Of a stretch of DNA of 54,586 nucleotides, positions 31,211 to 38,711 are shown piece by piece. The stretch spans positions 1-54,586 of IMG/VR virus record IMGVR_UViG_3300006028_000004; one strand, given 5' to 3'. The position numbers and the translations under genes were made by a program. Every line of letters starts with the position of its first letter. The first letter of the stretch is position 1. A model generated the notes under the pieces. That model ran no database searches and was not told the DNA's origin. It saw nothing but the letters and a program-made list of their open reading frames with translations. The DNA comes from a virus.

Positions 31211-32628
31211 AGTGCCACCCCTACCTGCGCTTGAGAGCGTTCAAAGGCGGCTTTGCGCTCGGCGTTGAGTTGCAGGATCTTCGCCGTGTAGGGGTCCATG
31301 ACCATCGTGGGCTTGCCCGGCTCTGGCATCTGTCCGGCAGGGGCATCACGTGCGGGCCAGCGCCCTAACTCTTTCAAGAATTCACGAGCATTTTGTGCTT
31401 CGTCAAGAATAACGCGCCCACCCGCCCGATGTCTCTCAGATGGTTTCTTATAGGGGAAACGTTCAGCCAGCACGAAGTTATCAATCATCTTGATCTGCAT
31501 ATCAGTGTAGGTATCAACGAGAAACGCAATGCATTCCGACTCATTGATACGACCGCCCTTCAGGGGAAGGAGTTCCCCGCCGCGTCTTTGATTAAAGTAC
31601 GCTTGCCACTTTCGCCGCCGCTCCTGTATCTCAGGTGAACATTCTTTAATACTGAGACGTTTTTTATTTTTCTCTTTCCCATCCGTCTTATAGGGTGAGG
31701 GTGCATTTTTACCACCCTCTGACGATAAAGGCGAAACAAGTAGCGTGGGTATCAATGCGACCTGTGTAGGCGTTATCCTCGTAGACTCAACTTGTAGCAT
31801 CACTGGCGTAGGTTCAGGTATCACTCGTGAAGACTCCTCTGGCCTGCTCTCGCTTTTCGTAAGTGGGGAAGGGTCCAGAGGAGTCTTTCTATTCTCTTCA
31901 AGATTTTCCCCAAAAGAAGAAAGACGAGAGAGAAAAGCATTACCCTCGTCACTTTCTCCGTCAGGAGAAATGACAAAGGAAGATTCCTTTCTATTCTGTA
32001 AAGTTCCTTTAATTCTATCGGCTTCAAAAACAGGTGTAACTCCTTGCTCTCGTGTACCTTCAGCCTCTTTGGTGGTTTCCAAATTTGAGAGTTGGGATTT
32101 CAATTTTGTGATCCTGGTTTCCAAATTTGAGAGGGTGGTTTCCAAATTTGAGAGTTGGGATTTCAATTTTGTCGCCTTTTCTTGACGTTCCTGTGCTTGC
32201 GCCTCTGCTGATGGTTCTTTTTTAGGAGCGGCTTTTCCACGGGGTTTCTTGGGAAAAGCTACCGGAGGATTGGCAATGGTCTCATTAATGATCTGGATAG
32301 AAACAGCATAGCGGTGTCTATATCCGTCAGCTTTGATATACCCCCAGGCGGCAAGCTGCTTTATGTAGGTGATGAGCGAGTTTTGACTGATCGTCACTTT
32401 TGCCAGAATATCTTTGTGCTCACACTCTACGGTGATAGCAGGAACTTCTGTCCAATCAATACCCTCGTTCTTTGCTACCCAACTTGCTCTATAGACGAGG
32501 AAGCCCAAGACTTTGCCTATCTCGACATGACCACGACAGACAAGGGTAAAGGACTTATGTTCAATATCGCCAATGTCACCAGGAGGAACGAGCCAGGGCG
32601 TGCGCGGTGGGCGTGCTGTTTGCGTCAT
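31207..32628 (-). CDS. Replication initiator-like protein with coiled-coil repeats
   Basis: About 473 residues; ATG at 32628, or GTG at 32631 overlapping the upstream stop. The N-terminal 110 residues carry a winged-helix pattern (DILAKVTISQNSLITYIKQLAAWGYIK) like phage O/DnaD-type initiators. Residues about 150-195 are heptad repeats (KLKSQLSNLETT). The C-terminal 130 residues (SIKECSPEIQERRRKWQAYFNQRR, then FVLAERFPYKKP) may contact other replication proteins. It sits upstream of the helicase loader, as in lambda O-P. Assignment by pattern and context. Confidence 0.65.
   Translation of the reverse strand: MTQTARPPRTPWLVPPGDIGDIEHKSFTLVCRGHVEIGKVLGFLVYRASWVAKNEGIDWTEVPAITVECEHKDILAKVTISQNSLITYIKQLAAWGYIKADGYRHRYAVSIQIINETIANPPVAFPKKPRGKAAPKKEPSAEAQAQERQEKATKLKSQLSNLETTLSNLETRITKLKSQLSNLETTKEAEGTREQGVTPVFEADRIKGTLQNRKESSFVISPDGESDEGNAFLSRLSSFGENLEENRKTPLDPSPLTKSESRPEESSRVIPEPTPVMLQVESTRITPTQVALIPTLLVSPLSSEGGKNAPSPYKTDGKEKNKKRLSIKECSPEIQERRRKWQAYFNQRRGGELLPLKGGRINESECIAFLVDTYTDMQIKMIDNFVLAERFPYKKPSERHRAGGRVILDEAQNAREFLKELGRWPARDAPAGQMPEPGKPTMVMDPYTAKILQLNAERKAAFERSQAQVGVAL
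32073..32172. repeat. Intragenic 21-bp-period repeats (iteron candidates)
   Basis: TGGTTTCCAAATTTGAGAG occurs at 32073-32091, 32115-32133 and 32136-32154. Copies 1 and 3 extend to identical 37-bp units (to 32109 and 32172). Spacings are 42 and 21 bp. They encode heptads of a coiled coil. Their A+T richness and place inside an initiator-like gene also fit an origin of replication. Confidence 0.75.
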
Positions 32629-33314
32629 CACATCACCTTCTCCCCTGCTTCATCTTCACTCATACCCTCTTCTGCCATCAGCCTTTTCCATTCTCTGACC
32701 GCCTCACGTATATCTTCGTCATCGTCATCAATTTGTGGGATTTCACAGAGCCTTAGCGCAACCTCTGCTAATTTTACCCAGTACTTATCAGCATTTATAC
32801 TCCACTTGCTACAGGCAGAGTGGTACAAATCAAGAAAAACCTCTCCATACCGTAGCCCAAAATGGGTGATACCGAGCGTATTGATAGCAAGAAGTTGTCT
32901 TTGTTCTTCCTTGGGCAGAGTTATAAATTCCCATTGAAAAGCGGAAAGATACTCCCCCTTTCTTTGCGGATTGCCCTGGATGTTCTGTAATGGGTGCCCT
33001 TTTTTAAGGAGGTCTTGTATCCAGTAGGCTTCATACTTGCGAGCGAGCCGTATACCGTGAATACGTGGTTCAAGTGGGATAGTGATAGGGGGCATATCCT
33101 TCTCGATCATTTCACGGATCCAGGCTTTTTGTGAGAAGTGCTGTTTGCGGCGTTGCTCTATATCAGTAGTAATGCCGACATAGATGGCCTGCAGGTCTAT
33201 GGAATGAACTATGCCATAGACCGAATACTCTTCCTCTTGGGATTGAGGACATGGTGTCTCTAGCCCGATTGCTGTCCTCAACGCAGCGCCAGGCGTGGGA
33301 AGGTAGGTACCCAC
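32628..33314 (-). CDS. GIY-YIG domain protein, 228 aa
   Basis: GTG start at 33314 (AAAGGG upstream). The N-terminal catalytic module YSVYGIVHSIDLQAIYVGITTD, followed by IEQRRKQHF and a Glu-containing EAYWIQDLLKKG, matches GIY-YIG nucleases. The C-terminal 100 residues (SAFQWEFITLPKEEQRQLLA, KLAEVALRLCEIPQIDDDDED) differ from ordinary homing enzymes. It may be a homing endonuclease or a domesticated repair or replication nuclease. It is in line with its neighbours rather than inserted in reverse. Confidence 0.82.
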   Translation of the reverse strand: MGTYLPTPGAALRTAIGLETPCPQSQEEEYSVYGIVHSIDLQAIYVGITTDIEQRRKQHFSQKAWIREMIEKDMPPITIPLEPRIHGIRLARKYEAYWIQDLLKKGHPLQNIQGNPQRKGEYLSAFQWEFITLPKEEQRQLLAINTLGITHFGLRYGEVFLDLYHSACSKWSINADKYWVKLAEVALRLCEIPQIDDDDEDIREAVREWKRLMAEEGMSEDEAGEKVM

Positions 33315-33459
33315 TCGTTATACCCTTTCGTATTTAATTGTGATGTGCTACAATTCTTACCAAGAAAGCTGTAATAGGGTAACGCGCTACAGTGTTGTGC
33401 AGTCAAAAAACACACTCTTAGCATATCCAATTCCTTTCTGAAAAGCTAGTCATACCAAA

Positions 33460-33489
33460 GTCAATTTCAAGTGACCGCTTGAAATTGAC
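33460..33489. repeat. 12-bp perfect inverted repeat
   Basis: GTCAATTTCAAG (33460-33471) and CTTGAAATTGAC (33478-33489), 6-base loop; outer arms CATAC (33451-33455) and GTATG (33496-33500). No U-run, so more likely an operator than a terminator. The stretch 33315-33565 has no gene. Confidence 0.65.
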
Positions 33490-33565
33490 ACCGAAGTATG
33501 GTACGCTTTACATGTAACTTGAGTAGATCGAGGAATGAGTCAGGGGCAAGACGCAACCCCCTGGC

Positions 33566-33856
33566 TTATTTCTTTTTATACGGACCTCGCGGTTTACTCA
33601 CTGTCGGCTTAATCACCCAATCGATATCCGTGATCGTCACGTTATATCCCCGCTCACGCAGGGCATACAGTATCTTTGTCGCTGTGACCCGCGAGATTTC
33701 GCGGTGACTCCCTGCTTTCCAGGTTTCCGATACTGATAAGCCTGCTGCATCGGCGAGACTTTGGATATTGTAGAATCCTGCATCAATGCGCATCTCCGTC
33801 AGGTTATAGAGCTTCTTACTCCTGGGATTATCCAGTTCCGGCATGAGCATGACCAT
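33566..33856 (-). CDS. HTH repressor-like protein, 96 aa
   Basis: Contains an XRE-like DNA-binding region (LTEMRIDAGFYNIQSLADAAGLSVSETWKAGSHREIS, then RVTATKILYALRERGYN). Start taken at the first ATG of the frame. ATG codons 2 and 4 codons later are possible. It has its own strong promoter with an operator at the start point (33873-33892). Likely the main phage repressor or an early regulator. Confidence 0.75.
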   Translation of the reverse strand: MVMLMPELDNPRSKKLYNLTEMRIDAGFYNIQSLADAAGLSVSETWKAGSHREISRVTATKILYALRERGYNVTITDIDWVIKPTVSKPRGPYKKK

Positions 33857-33872
33857 CTCATTTCTCTCATTC

Positions 33873-33925
33873 TATCCCTAAAAATAGGGATACTAAGATT
33901 ATACCACGTTATAAAAAAATATCAA
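33873..33925 (-). promoter_or_regulatory. Autoregulated promoter of the HTH repressor
   Basis: Leftward: TTGATA (33925-33920), a 16-bp spacer and an extended -10 TGGTATAAT (TATAAT at 33903-33898). A perfect inverted repeat TATCCCTA-AAAA-TAGGGATA (33873-33892) covers the start point. This suggests the product shuts off its own gene. Confidence 0.82.
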
Positions 33926-34020
33926 GATGTACAAATCATGAATAATCCATGAACAGGCGTGTATCGGTCATTGACGAAATACCTATAGTACCTCTTTTGT
34001 GCTGTTTACGTGGGGAAAGT

Positions 34021-34049
34021 TTGACAATTGGTGTTTTGTATGGTATCTA
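34021..34049 (+). promoter_or_regulatory. Rightward promoter in a gene-free region
   Basis: TTGACA (34021-34026), a 17-bp spacer and TATCTA (34044-34049) with an upstream TG (TGGTATCTA). No rightward gene follows within 2 kb, so the transcript is probably non-coding. Confidence 0.72.
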
Positions 34050-34051
34050 AG

Positions 34052-34236
34052 AAGATAATAGGAGACGTGGCCGCAGTGAAGCGGGGGCGTTCCGTTCTCA
34101 CAAGCGTTTCCCCCACTTCATGACCACTCGTAAAACGGTCGCGTTTCCTATCAGATGGGACGGCTCGCGTTGCCTCAATCGGCGCGATGCCCGTCCTTTC
34201 TGTTCTCTCAGGTTCTTCTCAACCTTGAAGAGAAAT
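34052..34236 (+). ncRNA. Putative structured ncRNA
   Basis: The gene-free stretch 33926-34387 holds this candidate. Nested stems: ATAGGAGACG (34058-34067) with CGTTTCCTAT (34142-34151); GGCCG (34069-34073) with CGGTC (34136-34140); TGAAG (34077-34081) with CTTCA (34116-34120); GGGGG (34083-34087) with CCCCC (34110-34114). A second hairpin pairs GGACGG (34158-34163) with CCGTCC (34191-34196), enclosing TCGCG/CGCGA. Several pairs are G-U in the + strand RNA and would be C-A mismatches on the other strand, which favours the + strand. No known RNA family recognised; 3' end uncertain. Confidence 0.5.
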
Positions 34237-34370
34237 AGCTACTTTTGACGTGACAGGGGACATTCTAACACATCGCATACGCAAAAGGCTAGGGGAAAAT
34301 GGGGCAATTTGATGACAGTTTGTTCACACTTCTCGTATCTTTTGCATCAACTTCTTCTCTTCACCACCAC

Positions 34371-34382
34371 TACTTGACATAA
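34371..34382 (+). promoter_or_regulatory. Recurrent motif TACTTGACATAA (site 2)
   Basis: Perfect copy 5 bases beyond the 3' end of the leftward tRNA-like gene. Confidence 0.6.
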
Positions 34383-34387
34383 CAAAG

Positions 34388-34463
34388 TGGGGCTGGCCGG
34401 ACTCGAACCGACGTTCCAGGGTTTGTAGCGCCTGGATGCTCCCGCGTGTTGAGCTTCAGCCCC
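34388..34463 (-). tRNA. tRNA-like gene with enlarged anticodon loop
   Basis: 76 nt. The acceptor stem is GGGGCTG/CAGCCCC with discriminator A and no encoded CCA. The D stem is GCTC/GAGC. The T arm is GTCGG-TTCGAGT-CCGGC with the canonical TTCGA loop. The anticodon arm is TCCAGG/CCTGGA closing a 10-nt loop, CGCTACAAAC, instead of 7 nt. If the only loop T is position 33, the anticodon reads ACA; CTA and TAC are other possible readings. Position 8 is A instead of T. It could be a divergent phage tRNA, a frameshift-type tRNA, or a decayed one. Confidence 0.62.
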
Positions 34464-34479
34464 TTAACAAACGTATCAA

Positions 34480-34710
34480 CTACTTATCATCTACCTGACG
34501 ATAGGTATGCAGGTGAAGGTGTCTTTCTAGTATGCCTTCCTCAACAAAGATGGTAAGATAACGATGTATTGTCCCCTTGGGGAGTCCCGTCTGTTTTATG
34601 ACCATCGTCAAGCTAAACCAATCACTTTGAAAGGTGTGGATCACCCGTTGCAGTTGTAGCGTTCTCCGCACAACTTCCCCATCATGCAGGCGTTTCCCGC
34701 TCGTGTGCAT
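34480..34710 (-). CDS. Winged-helix DNA-binding protein, 76 aa
   Basis: ATG 34710 (MHTSGKRLHDGEVVRRTLQL) after GGAGAAG. The motif DWFSLTMVIKQTGLPKGTIHRYLTIFVEEGILERHLH is a clear winged HTH of the IclR or MarR kind. Its start lies inside the upstream gene. Probably an early regulator. Confidence 0.75.
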   Translation of the reverse strand: MHTSGKRLHDGEVVRRTLQLQRVIHTFQSDWFSLTMVIKQTGLPKGTIHRYLTIFVEEGILERHLHLHTYRQVDDK

Positions 34711-34900
34711 CTTTCTTCTCCACCTCATCAATACTGATCTGTGGTGGTCCGCTCTCATAGCCTACCCCGTCGGGGATAAGCTCGACCTCGATAGTCACGC
34801 GGTACGTCTTGCCTGGGTTTTGTTCGCGTAGGGTCTTCAGGTAGGCCGCGTAGTTGGCGAGAAAGTCCTCGCTGAGTTGGAAACTGAACATGTTAGGCAT
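34682..34900 (-). CDS. Hypothetical protein, 72 aa
   Basis: ATG 34900 (MPNMFSFQLSEDFLANYAAY) after GAAGGAGACC. Its N-terminus resembles that of the next gene upstream (MSTTFSFQMSEEKRAM), suggesting a shared N-terminal element. Function unknown. Confidence 0.65.
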   Translation of the reverse strand: MPNMFSFQLSEDFLANYAAYLKTLREQNPGKTYRVTIEVELIPDGVGYESGPPQISIDEVEKKDAHERETPA

Positions 34901-35138
34901 AATGGTCTCCTTCATGCTTCTCTGCACAGGTCGCGCAATAGTCACCTCGTGTATAGAGGCTGTGCAGATGCCTCCGACATACCTTGTCCTGGCATGTTGG
35001 GTCATCACATGCATAGAGGCTCGTGTCTCGTTGGTACGCCTTGCCTTCCTTGACAAAGGGCAACCCATGTTGGCAATCGATACAACTCTCCATCGCTCTC
35101 TTCTCCTCGCTCATCTGAAAACTGAAGGTGGTGGACAT
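34893..35138 (-). CDS. Cys/His-rich zinc-binding protein, 81 aa
   Basis: ATG 35138 after GTAAGGAG. Eight Cys and several His residues in pairs (CIDCQH, CDDPTCQDKVCRRHLH, DYCATCAEKHEGDH) suggest two zinc sites of a B-box or treble-clef type. No enzyme motif. Confidence 0.65.
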   Translation of the reverse strand: MSTTFSFQMSEEKRAMESCIDCQHGLPFVKEGKAYQRDTSLYACDDPTCQDKVCRRHLHSLYTRGDYCATCAEKHEGDHYA

Positions 35139-35150
35139 GGCGCGTGCTCC

Positions 35151-35591
35151 TTACTTCTCATCTAATTGGGCTTGCAGTTCTGCCCGTTGCTGCAAGAGAC
35201 GAGCATACTGGCGTTGGTACTGTTCAAGTGTGCCTCTATACTCATCTATATACTTTTCTGTTTCTTCCAGGTCTTCTTGAAGATGTTGTATCTTTTGTCC
35301 AAGGTCACTTGACCGTGTGACATAGTTCTCTTCCCATGCTCGCGGATTGCTCACAAAGGCGACAATATCGCGTACCATGCGCTCTGCCACCTCGTCCGGG
35401 TTAGTATCGCCAGCACGGTCATATTTCACCGTGACCGAGGGGAAGGTATGCGTTGTCACCGAGGGCGAGGGGAACTTCTGTTCTGGATAGGTGACTTCTG
35501 CTCCGATGTCCCACACATCTTCAGGGTAGTACCTGGCATAAAAGATGATCTTCAGGTTGAAGATATACGGCTCCATGCCTCTCTCATCCAT
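35151..35591 (-). CDS. Coiled-coil protein, 146 aa
   Basis: ATG after AAAAGGAG. N-terminal alpha/beta part (IFNLKIIFYARYYPEDVWDI), then a coiled coil from about 95 to the end (LGQKIQHLQEDLEETEKYID, LLQQRAELQAQLDEK). Function unknown. Confidence 0.65.
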   Translation of the reverse strand: MDERGMEPYIFNLKIIFYARYYPEDVWDIGAEVTYPEQKFPSPSVTTHTFPSVTVKYDRAGDTNPDEVAERMVRDIVAFVSNPRAWEENYVTRSSDLGQKIQHLQEDLEETEKYIDEYRGTLEQYQRQYARLLQQRAELQAQLDEK

Positions 35592-35707
35592 CGCTTTTTC
35601 TCCTTTTCTTCACTCACGTACCAAGTAGTCATAATTTATAGTTATGGAGCGTTGATACTCATAAAACCTCTTTTGAAGCCGTATGACGTTTCACGTTCCT
35701 TCCTTCA

Positions 35708-36490
35708 TTATGACAACTTCTTGCATGAAAAGCGTTCTAGTTCGCGCATGGGTTTCAGGTACGTCGCCGCCCACTTGGAGTTGGCGTAGCGAATGATCTT
35801 CCCGCGCACTTCACACTCGAGGATGGCGATGATCCTTTCTGGATACATCACCGCCCACTTCTGCGCTCTCCCCACGTCGGGGTAGGAGAAGTAGCCGCCC
35901 TTATGCCCTGCCCTGGCCGCTTGTTTCTTCTCCTCGCCGATCACATATTCCTCAGTAGGCTGATACAAGCTATAGTAGCGGCCCTCGCGCACCTCCACGG
36001 CCTTATAGGTGGTATAGACCGTCTTTTGAGGCTTGGCCCTATCTCCGCGCATCTTGCCGGGAGGTCTCAGCCAGTCCATCTCACAGGCGAACCATGCGGC
36101 GTGGGCAGATGCCTGGTGAACATCTGATAATTGTTGCCAGTTTTGCCGCAACCAGCCCTGATCTGTCTTGACATAGAAACGCCAGAATTGCCCCTTTGAA
36201 ACGTGACGGTTACGCTTCGGTCCAAAGGTTTCTGTGCCGTGATAGGAAATGCACAGGGCGAGTAGATCATCACTTTGGTACATCGTGGAGGTACGGATAT
36301 ACGGGATCTCGAAGAGTCCATATTCGCCCTGGTTGTGCACGGTGAGGACGAAGACGCCTTCCGGGTCAACCTGGGTGAACGGTTCGACATCCGAGCGGTT
36401 CAGGTAGCCAGAGGTTTCGGGTTCAATGGCTTCGATGAAACGAAGCGAGGTGACAGTGAAAGTGAACGGTGGCCGGTCAGTGGTGGTCAT
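35708..36490 (-). CDS. Hypothetical protein, 260 aa
   Basis: ATG overlaps the HAD gene stop by 4 bases. Mixed alpha/beta composition (FVLTVHNQGEYGLFEIPYIR, AGHKGGYFSYPDVGRAQKWA). No recognised catalytic motif. The 115-base stretch below it (35592-35707) holds no gene I can support. Confidence 0.62.
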   Translation of the reverse strand: MTTTDRPPFTFTVTSLRFIEAIEPETSGYLNRSDVEPFTQVDPEGVFVLTVHNQGEYGLFEIPYIRTSTMYQSDDLLALCISYHGTETFGPKRNRHVSKGQFWRFYVKTDQGWLRQNWQQLSDVHQASAHAAWFACEMDWLRPPGKMRGDRAKPQKTVYTTYKAVEVREGRYYSLYQPTEEYVIGEEKKQAARAGHKGGYFSYPDVGRAQKWAVMYPERIIAILECEVRGKIIRYANSKWAATYLKPMRELERFSCKKLS

Positions 36491-37086
36491 GAATGCTCTC
36501 CTCTCTGAAAGAACTCATCAGCCCAGGCAAAATGCATCCCGGCAGCACGAGCTGCCGTGGCGTCGTCAACCAGATCACCAACATACAAGGTCTCGCTCGC
36601 CTCGACTTTTGCCTGTTCGCGTGCGAAGGTGAGCATCCCCGGCGCGGGTTTACGCCAGTCCTTGTCAATGCCGATATGCACATAGGGCGCTCGCCCGAAT
36701 ACGTTATGCATGGCTTTTTGTAGTTGTTGCATCACCTCCTCCGGTGCGATCAATTGTTCTAACTCATACCTGGCTTTCAGCATCCCCATGACCCGGCTAT
36801 CATAGAGGGAGATATACCAGGGGCGCGGCTCTATTCCTGGTAGGAGGAGCATGATCTTACGCAGTTCGTTGGCGAGCATTTCTACTGTAGGGAAGGTGTT
36901 CTTATCAGTCGCCATATTCCAGGCTGGTCCTGCCTGATTGGTACATACCCCGGTCTTGATACCGGCTATCGCCAGTTCAAGCAGTTTTTCATGGACGCCC
37001 TTCAGGATGTGGATAGGTTTCCCGTCCTTGAAAGGTGTGTTGACCAACGTACCGTTGTAATCGAATAAGATAAGTTGATACTTCAT
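36487..37086 (-). CDS. HAD-superfamily phosphatase-like protein
   Basis: A 199-residue protein; ATG after AAGGAGAAG. HAD motifs: FDYNGT (nucleophile Asp9; the usual second Asp is Asn11), Thr49 in GVCTNQAG, Lys in RKPAPGM, and YVGDLVDD. The Asp-to-Asn change at the acid/base position occurs in some HADs and usually changes activity. The substrate could be a nucleotide or a DNA 3' phosphate. The place among nucleotide-handling genes fits either. Confidence 0.82.
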   Translation of the reverse strand: MKYQLILFDYNGTLVNTPFKDGKPIHILKGVHEKLLELAIAGIKTGVCTNQAGPAWNMATDKNTFPTVEMLANELRKIMLLLPGIEPRPWYISLYDSRVMGMLKARYELEQLIAPEEVMQQLQKAMHNVFGRAPYVHIGIDKDWRKPAPGMLTFAREQAKVEASETLYVGDLVDDATAARAAGMHFAWADEFFQRGEHS

Positions 37087-37099
37087 TATGTCTTCTCCT

Positions 37100-37426
37100 T
37101 CAGCTACTCATCTTGTGTTCAAGGTAGCGTATTTGCTTTCCCTGTTGCTCTGCATATTCAATCTCGTGGCGCGTCGATATCCCAATATAGCCATTCACGT
37201 TCAGTACCAGCACTTCATCGGCAAGATCGATCTTGCGCAGGTGCAGTTCGTCTAGGCGTTCTTTATCTTTCTCGGTCAGACCCAACGCCTGGTCACTTTT
37301 GAAGTCGCACCCGATGGAAAGGACGATCTTCCCAGCGAGTGTCTCTTGTAAATTGGCTTCACGGAAGGCATCTCCGAAGCGCGTGGAACCGCATAGACAG
37401 ACAATCGTCGGAACTTGTTTCCTCAC
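37100..37426 (-). CDS. Nucleoside 2-deoxyribosyltransferase-like protein, 108 aa
   Basis: GTG 37426 (AAAGGAGCAAAG upstream). N-terminal TIVCLCGSTRFGDAFREAN, central LHLRKIDLADEVLVLNVNGYIG and C-terminal STRHEIEYAEQQGKQIRYLE are typical of phage members of the DUF4406/deoxyribosyltransferase-like fold. These are thought to act on nucleotides or NAD-like ligands. The exact reaction is unknown. Confidence 0.75.
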   Translation of the reverse strand: MRKQVPTIVCLCGSTRFGDAFREANLQETLAGKIVLSIGCDFKSDQALGLTEKDKERLDELHLRKIDLADEVLVLNVNGYIGISTRHEIEYAEQQGKQIRYLEHKMSS

Positions 37427-37695
37427 GTCTTTGCTCCTTTCTGCTGTTTTCCCCGTCGGATAGCCCATCCATCCTTTGCGCCCTGACTCCTATGCCTGGC
37501 AGTATCGGTGGCTCTTTTGTCTGCCGTCCATTCGTGGCTCTCCTCGCGGTACTGATAGCCCTGCTTGCCCAGGTACGTCTCAATGCCACCCTTGATGTAC
37601 AGGCGTCGTTTGATCTGCTCATCGTTCTCAACGACGCGGGGTAAGCGCACATCCTCATAGGCAGTGGATAAGATCAAAAACAATTCAATATCCAT
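37423..37695 (-). CDS. Hypothetical protein, 90 aa
   Basis: Overlaps the next gene by 4 bases. Starts MDIELFLILSTAYEDVRLPR; the C-terminus is basic (ATDTARHRSQGAKDGWAIRR). No family recognised. Confidence 0.62.
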   Translation of the reverse strand: MDIELFLILSTAYEDVRLPRVVENDEQIKRRLYIKGGIETYLGKQGYQYREESHEWTADKRATDTARHRSQGAKDGWAIRRGKQQKGAKT

Positions 37696-38000
37696 TAGTC
37701 TCCCTCACTTTCTTCTGTTCTCAGTTCAAACTTGGCACAGGCGGGCCATCTCACGCGATGGTCACCGCCGGGATACACCGTCCCTGGATACTTCCCACCT
37801 TTCGTTCTCCACTCTCGTTTTGAACACTTGTACCACGTGGCCGATTGCTGGAAGCCGTGCAGGTACGTGCAATCGCGGCAGATAGCACCCGGCGGGCCTT
37901 TCCCATAGGCGTCTATACAGGGGTTGACCGAGTGCTCGATGGGCGTCTCAGGTGTGGGAAGGACGACGGCTTGCTCCCACTCGTCAGCAAAGAGGTTCAT
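37695..38000 (-). CDS. Cys-rich phage protein, 101 aa
   Basis: The pattern GPPGAICRDCTYLHGFQQSA, then WYKCSKREW, GGDHRVRWPACAKFE is a recurring small zinc-binding phage type with four Cys. It overlaps the sigma-like gene by 4 bases. Role unknown. Confidence 0.68.
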   Translation of the reverse strand: MNLFADEWEQAVVLPTPETPIEHSVNPCIDAYGKGPPGAICRDCTYLHGFQQSATWYKCSKREWRTKGGKYPGTVYPGGDHRVRWPACAKFELRTEESEGD

Positions 38001-38575
38001 GACACCGCCTCCTCGCGCTGTGCTCGCAATTTCTCGCGGGTATGGTGTAGTACATCCCCGAGCTTATGTCGCCCGCACCCGGTGGCGTGCATAATCTCCT
38101 GGTACGAGCACCCGGCAGCCGCGAGCAGAAAGATTTGCCTCGTCCCCGGCTTCATCGCGGCCAAGATAGTGCTAATCTCCTCGCGGTCAGCCACCTTCGC
38201 GGAGAAATCACCCTCCGCCTCAATTTCTTCGTAGGTGCCCCACTCAGCATCGAGCGAGGCAAACAAGGGGCGCGGCACCTCCTGCCTGTTGTGCTGCATG
38301 ATATACGTTTTGCGCAAGAAGTCGTACACCGCGTGCGTGGCGATGGTCGAGAGCCATTGATAGGTGATGCGCTGGCCGTCACCGTCCGTCAAGCCGACCC
38401 ACACTTTCAGCCATGTCGTTTGTTCCAAATCTTCTAGCATCTCATAGTTTGCCCCGTGCAGGAGGAAGCGTATCCGTTTCTTAATTGCCGTCTTATATTC
38501 TGCATACAGCGCATCAAAACGTTCCTCCCGGCTCATCTCTCGCGCTTCGTTCTTTGTATCTAGTAGGGTCGCCAC
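37997..38575 (-). CDS. ECF-like RNA polymerase sigma factor, 192 aa
   Basis: Region 2 (residues about 20-90: YAEYKTAIKKRIRFLLHGAN, MLEDLEQTTWLKVWVGLTDG, WLSTIATHAVYDFLRK) and region 4 (about 137-185: MKPGTRQIFLLAAAGCSYQE, IMHATGCGRHKLGDVLHHTR) match two-domain sigma factors. There is no region 3. It could direct host RNA polymerase to a phage promoter class. The likely targets are middle or late genes on the + strand. Confidence 0.82.
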   Translation of the reverse strand: MATLLDTKNEAREMSREERFDALYAEYKTAIKKRIRFLLHGANYEMLEDLEQTTWLKVWVGLTDGDGQRITYQWLSTIATHAVYDFLRKTYIMQHNRQEVPRPLFASLDAEWGTYEEIEAEGDFSAKVADREEISTILAAMKPGTRQIFLLAAAGCSYQEIMHATGCGRHKLGDVLHHTREKLRAQREEAVS

Positions 38576-38593
38576 TCGCTCGGCCCTCCTTTC

Positions 38594-38698
38594 TTACTTC
38601 TTGTTGGCTATTTTACGAAGCAAAAAGACAATGAAAAACATGTTGACGGCTATGGATGTCAGATCCCAACTGACGACAAGCTGAAATGTGAAACTCAT
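38594..38698 (-). CDS. Tiny membrane protein, 34 aa
   Basis: ATG 38698 below a hairpin that carries CAGGAGG. One hydrophobic helix (SIAVNMFFIVFLLRKIA) with a basic end. The hairpin at 38712-38737 contains the only Shine-Dalgarno-like site. Confidence 0.5.
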   Translation of the reverse strand: MSFTFQLVVSWDLTSIAVNMFFIVFLLRKIANKK

Positions 38699-38711
38699 CA
38701 AAAATACCCCC

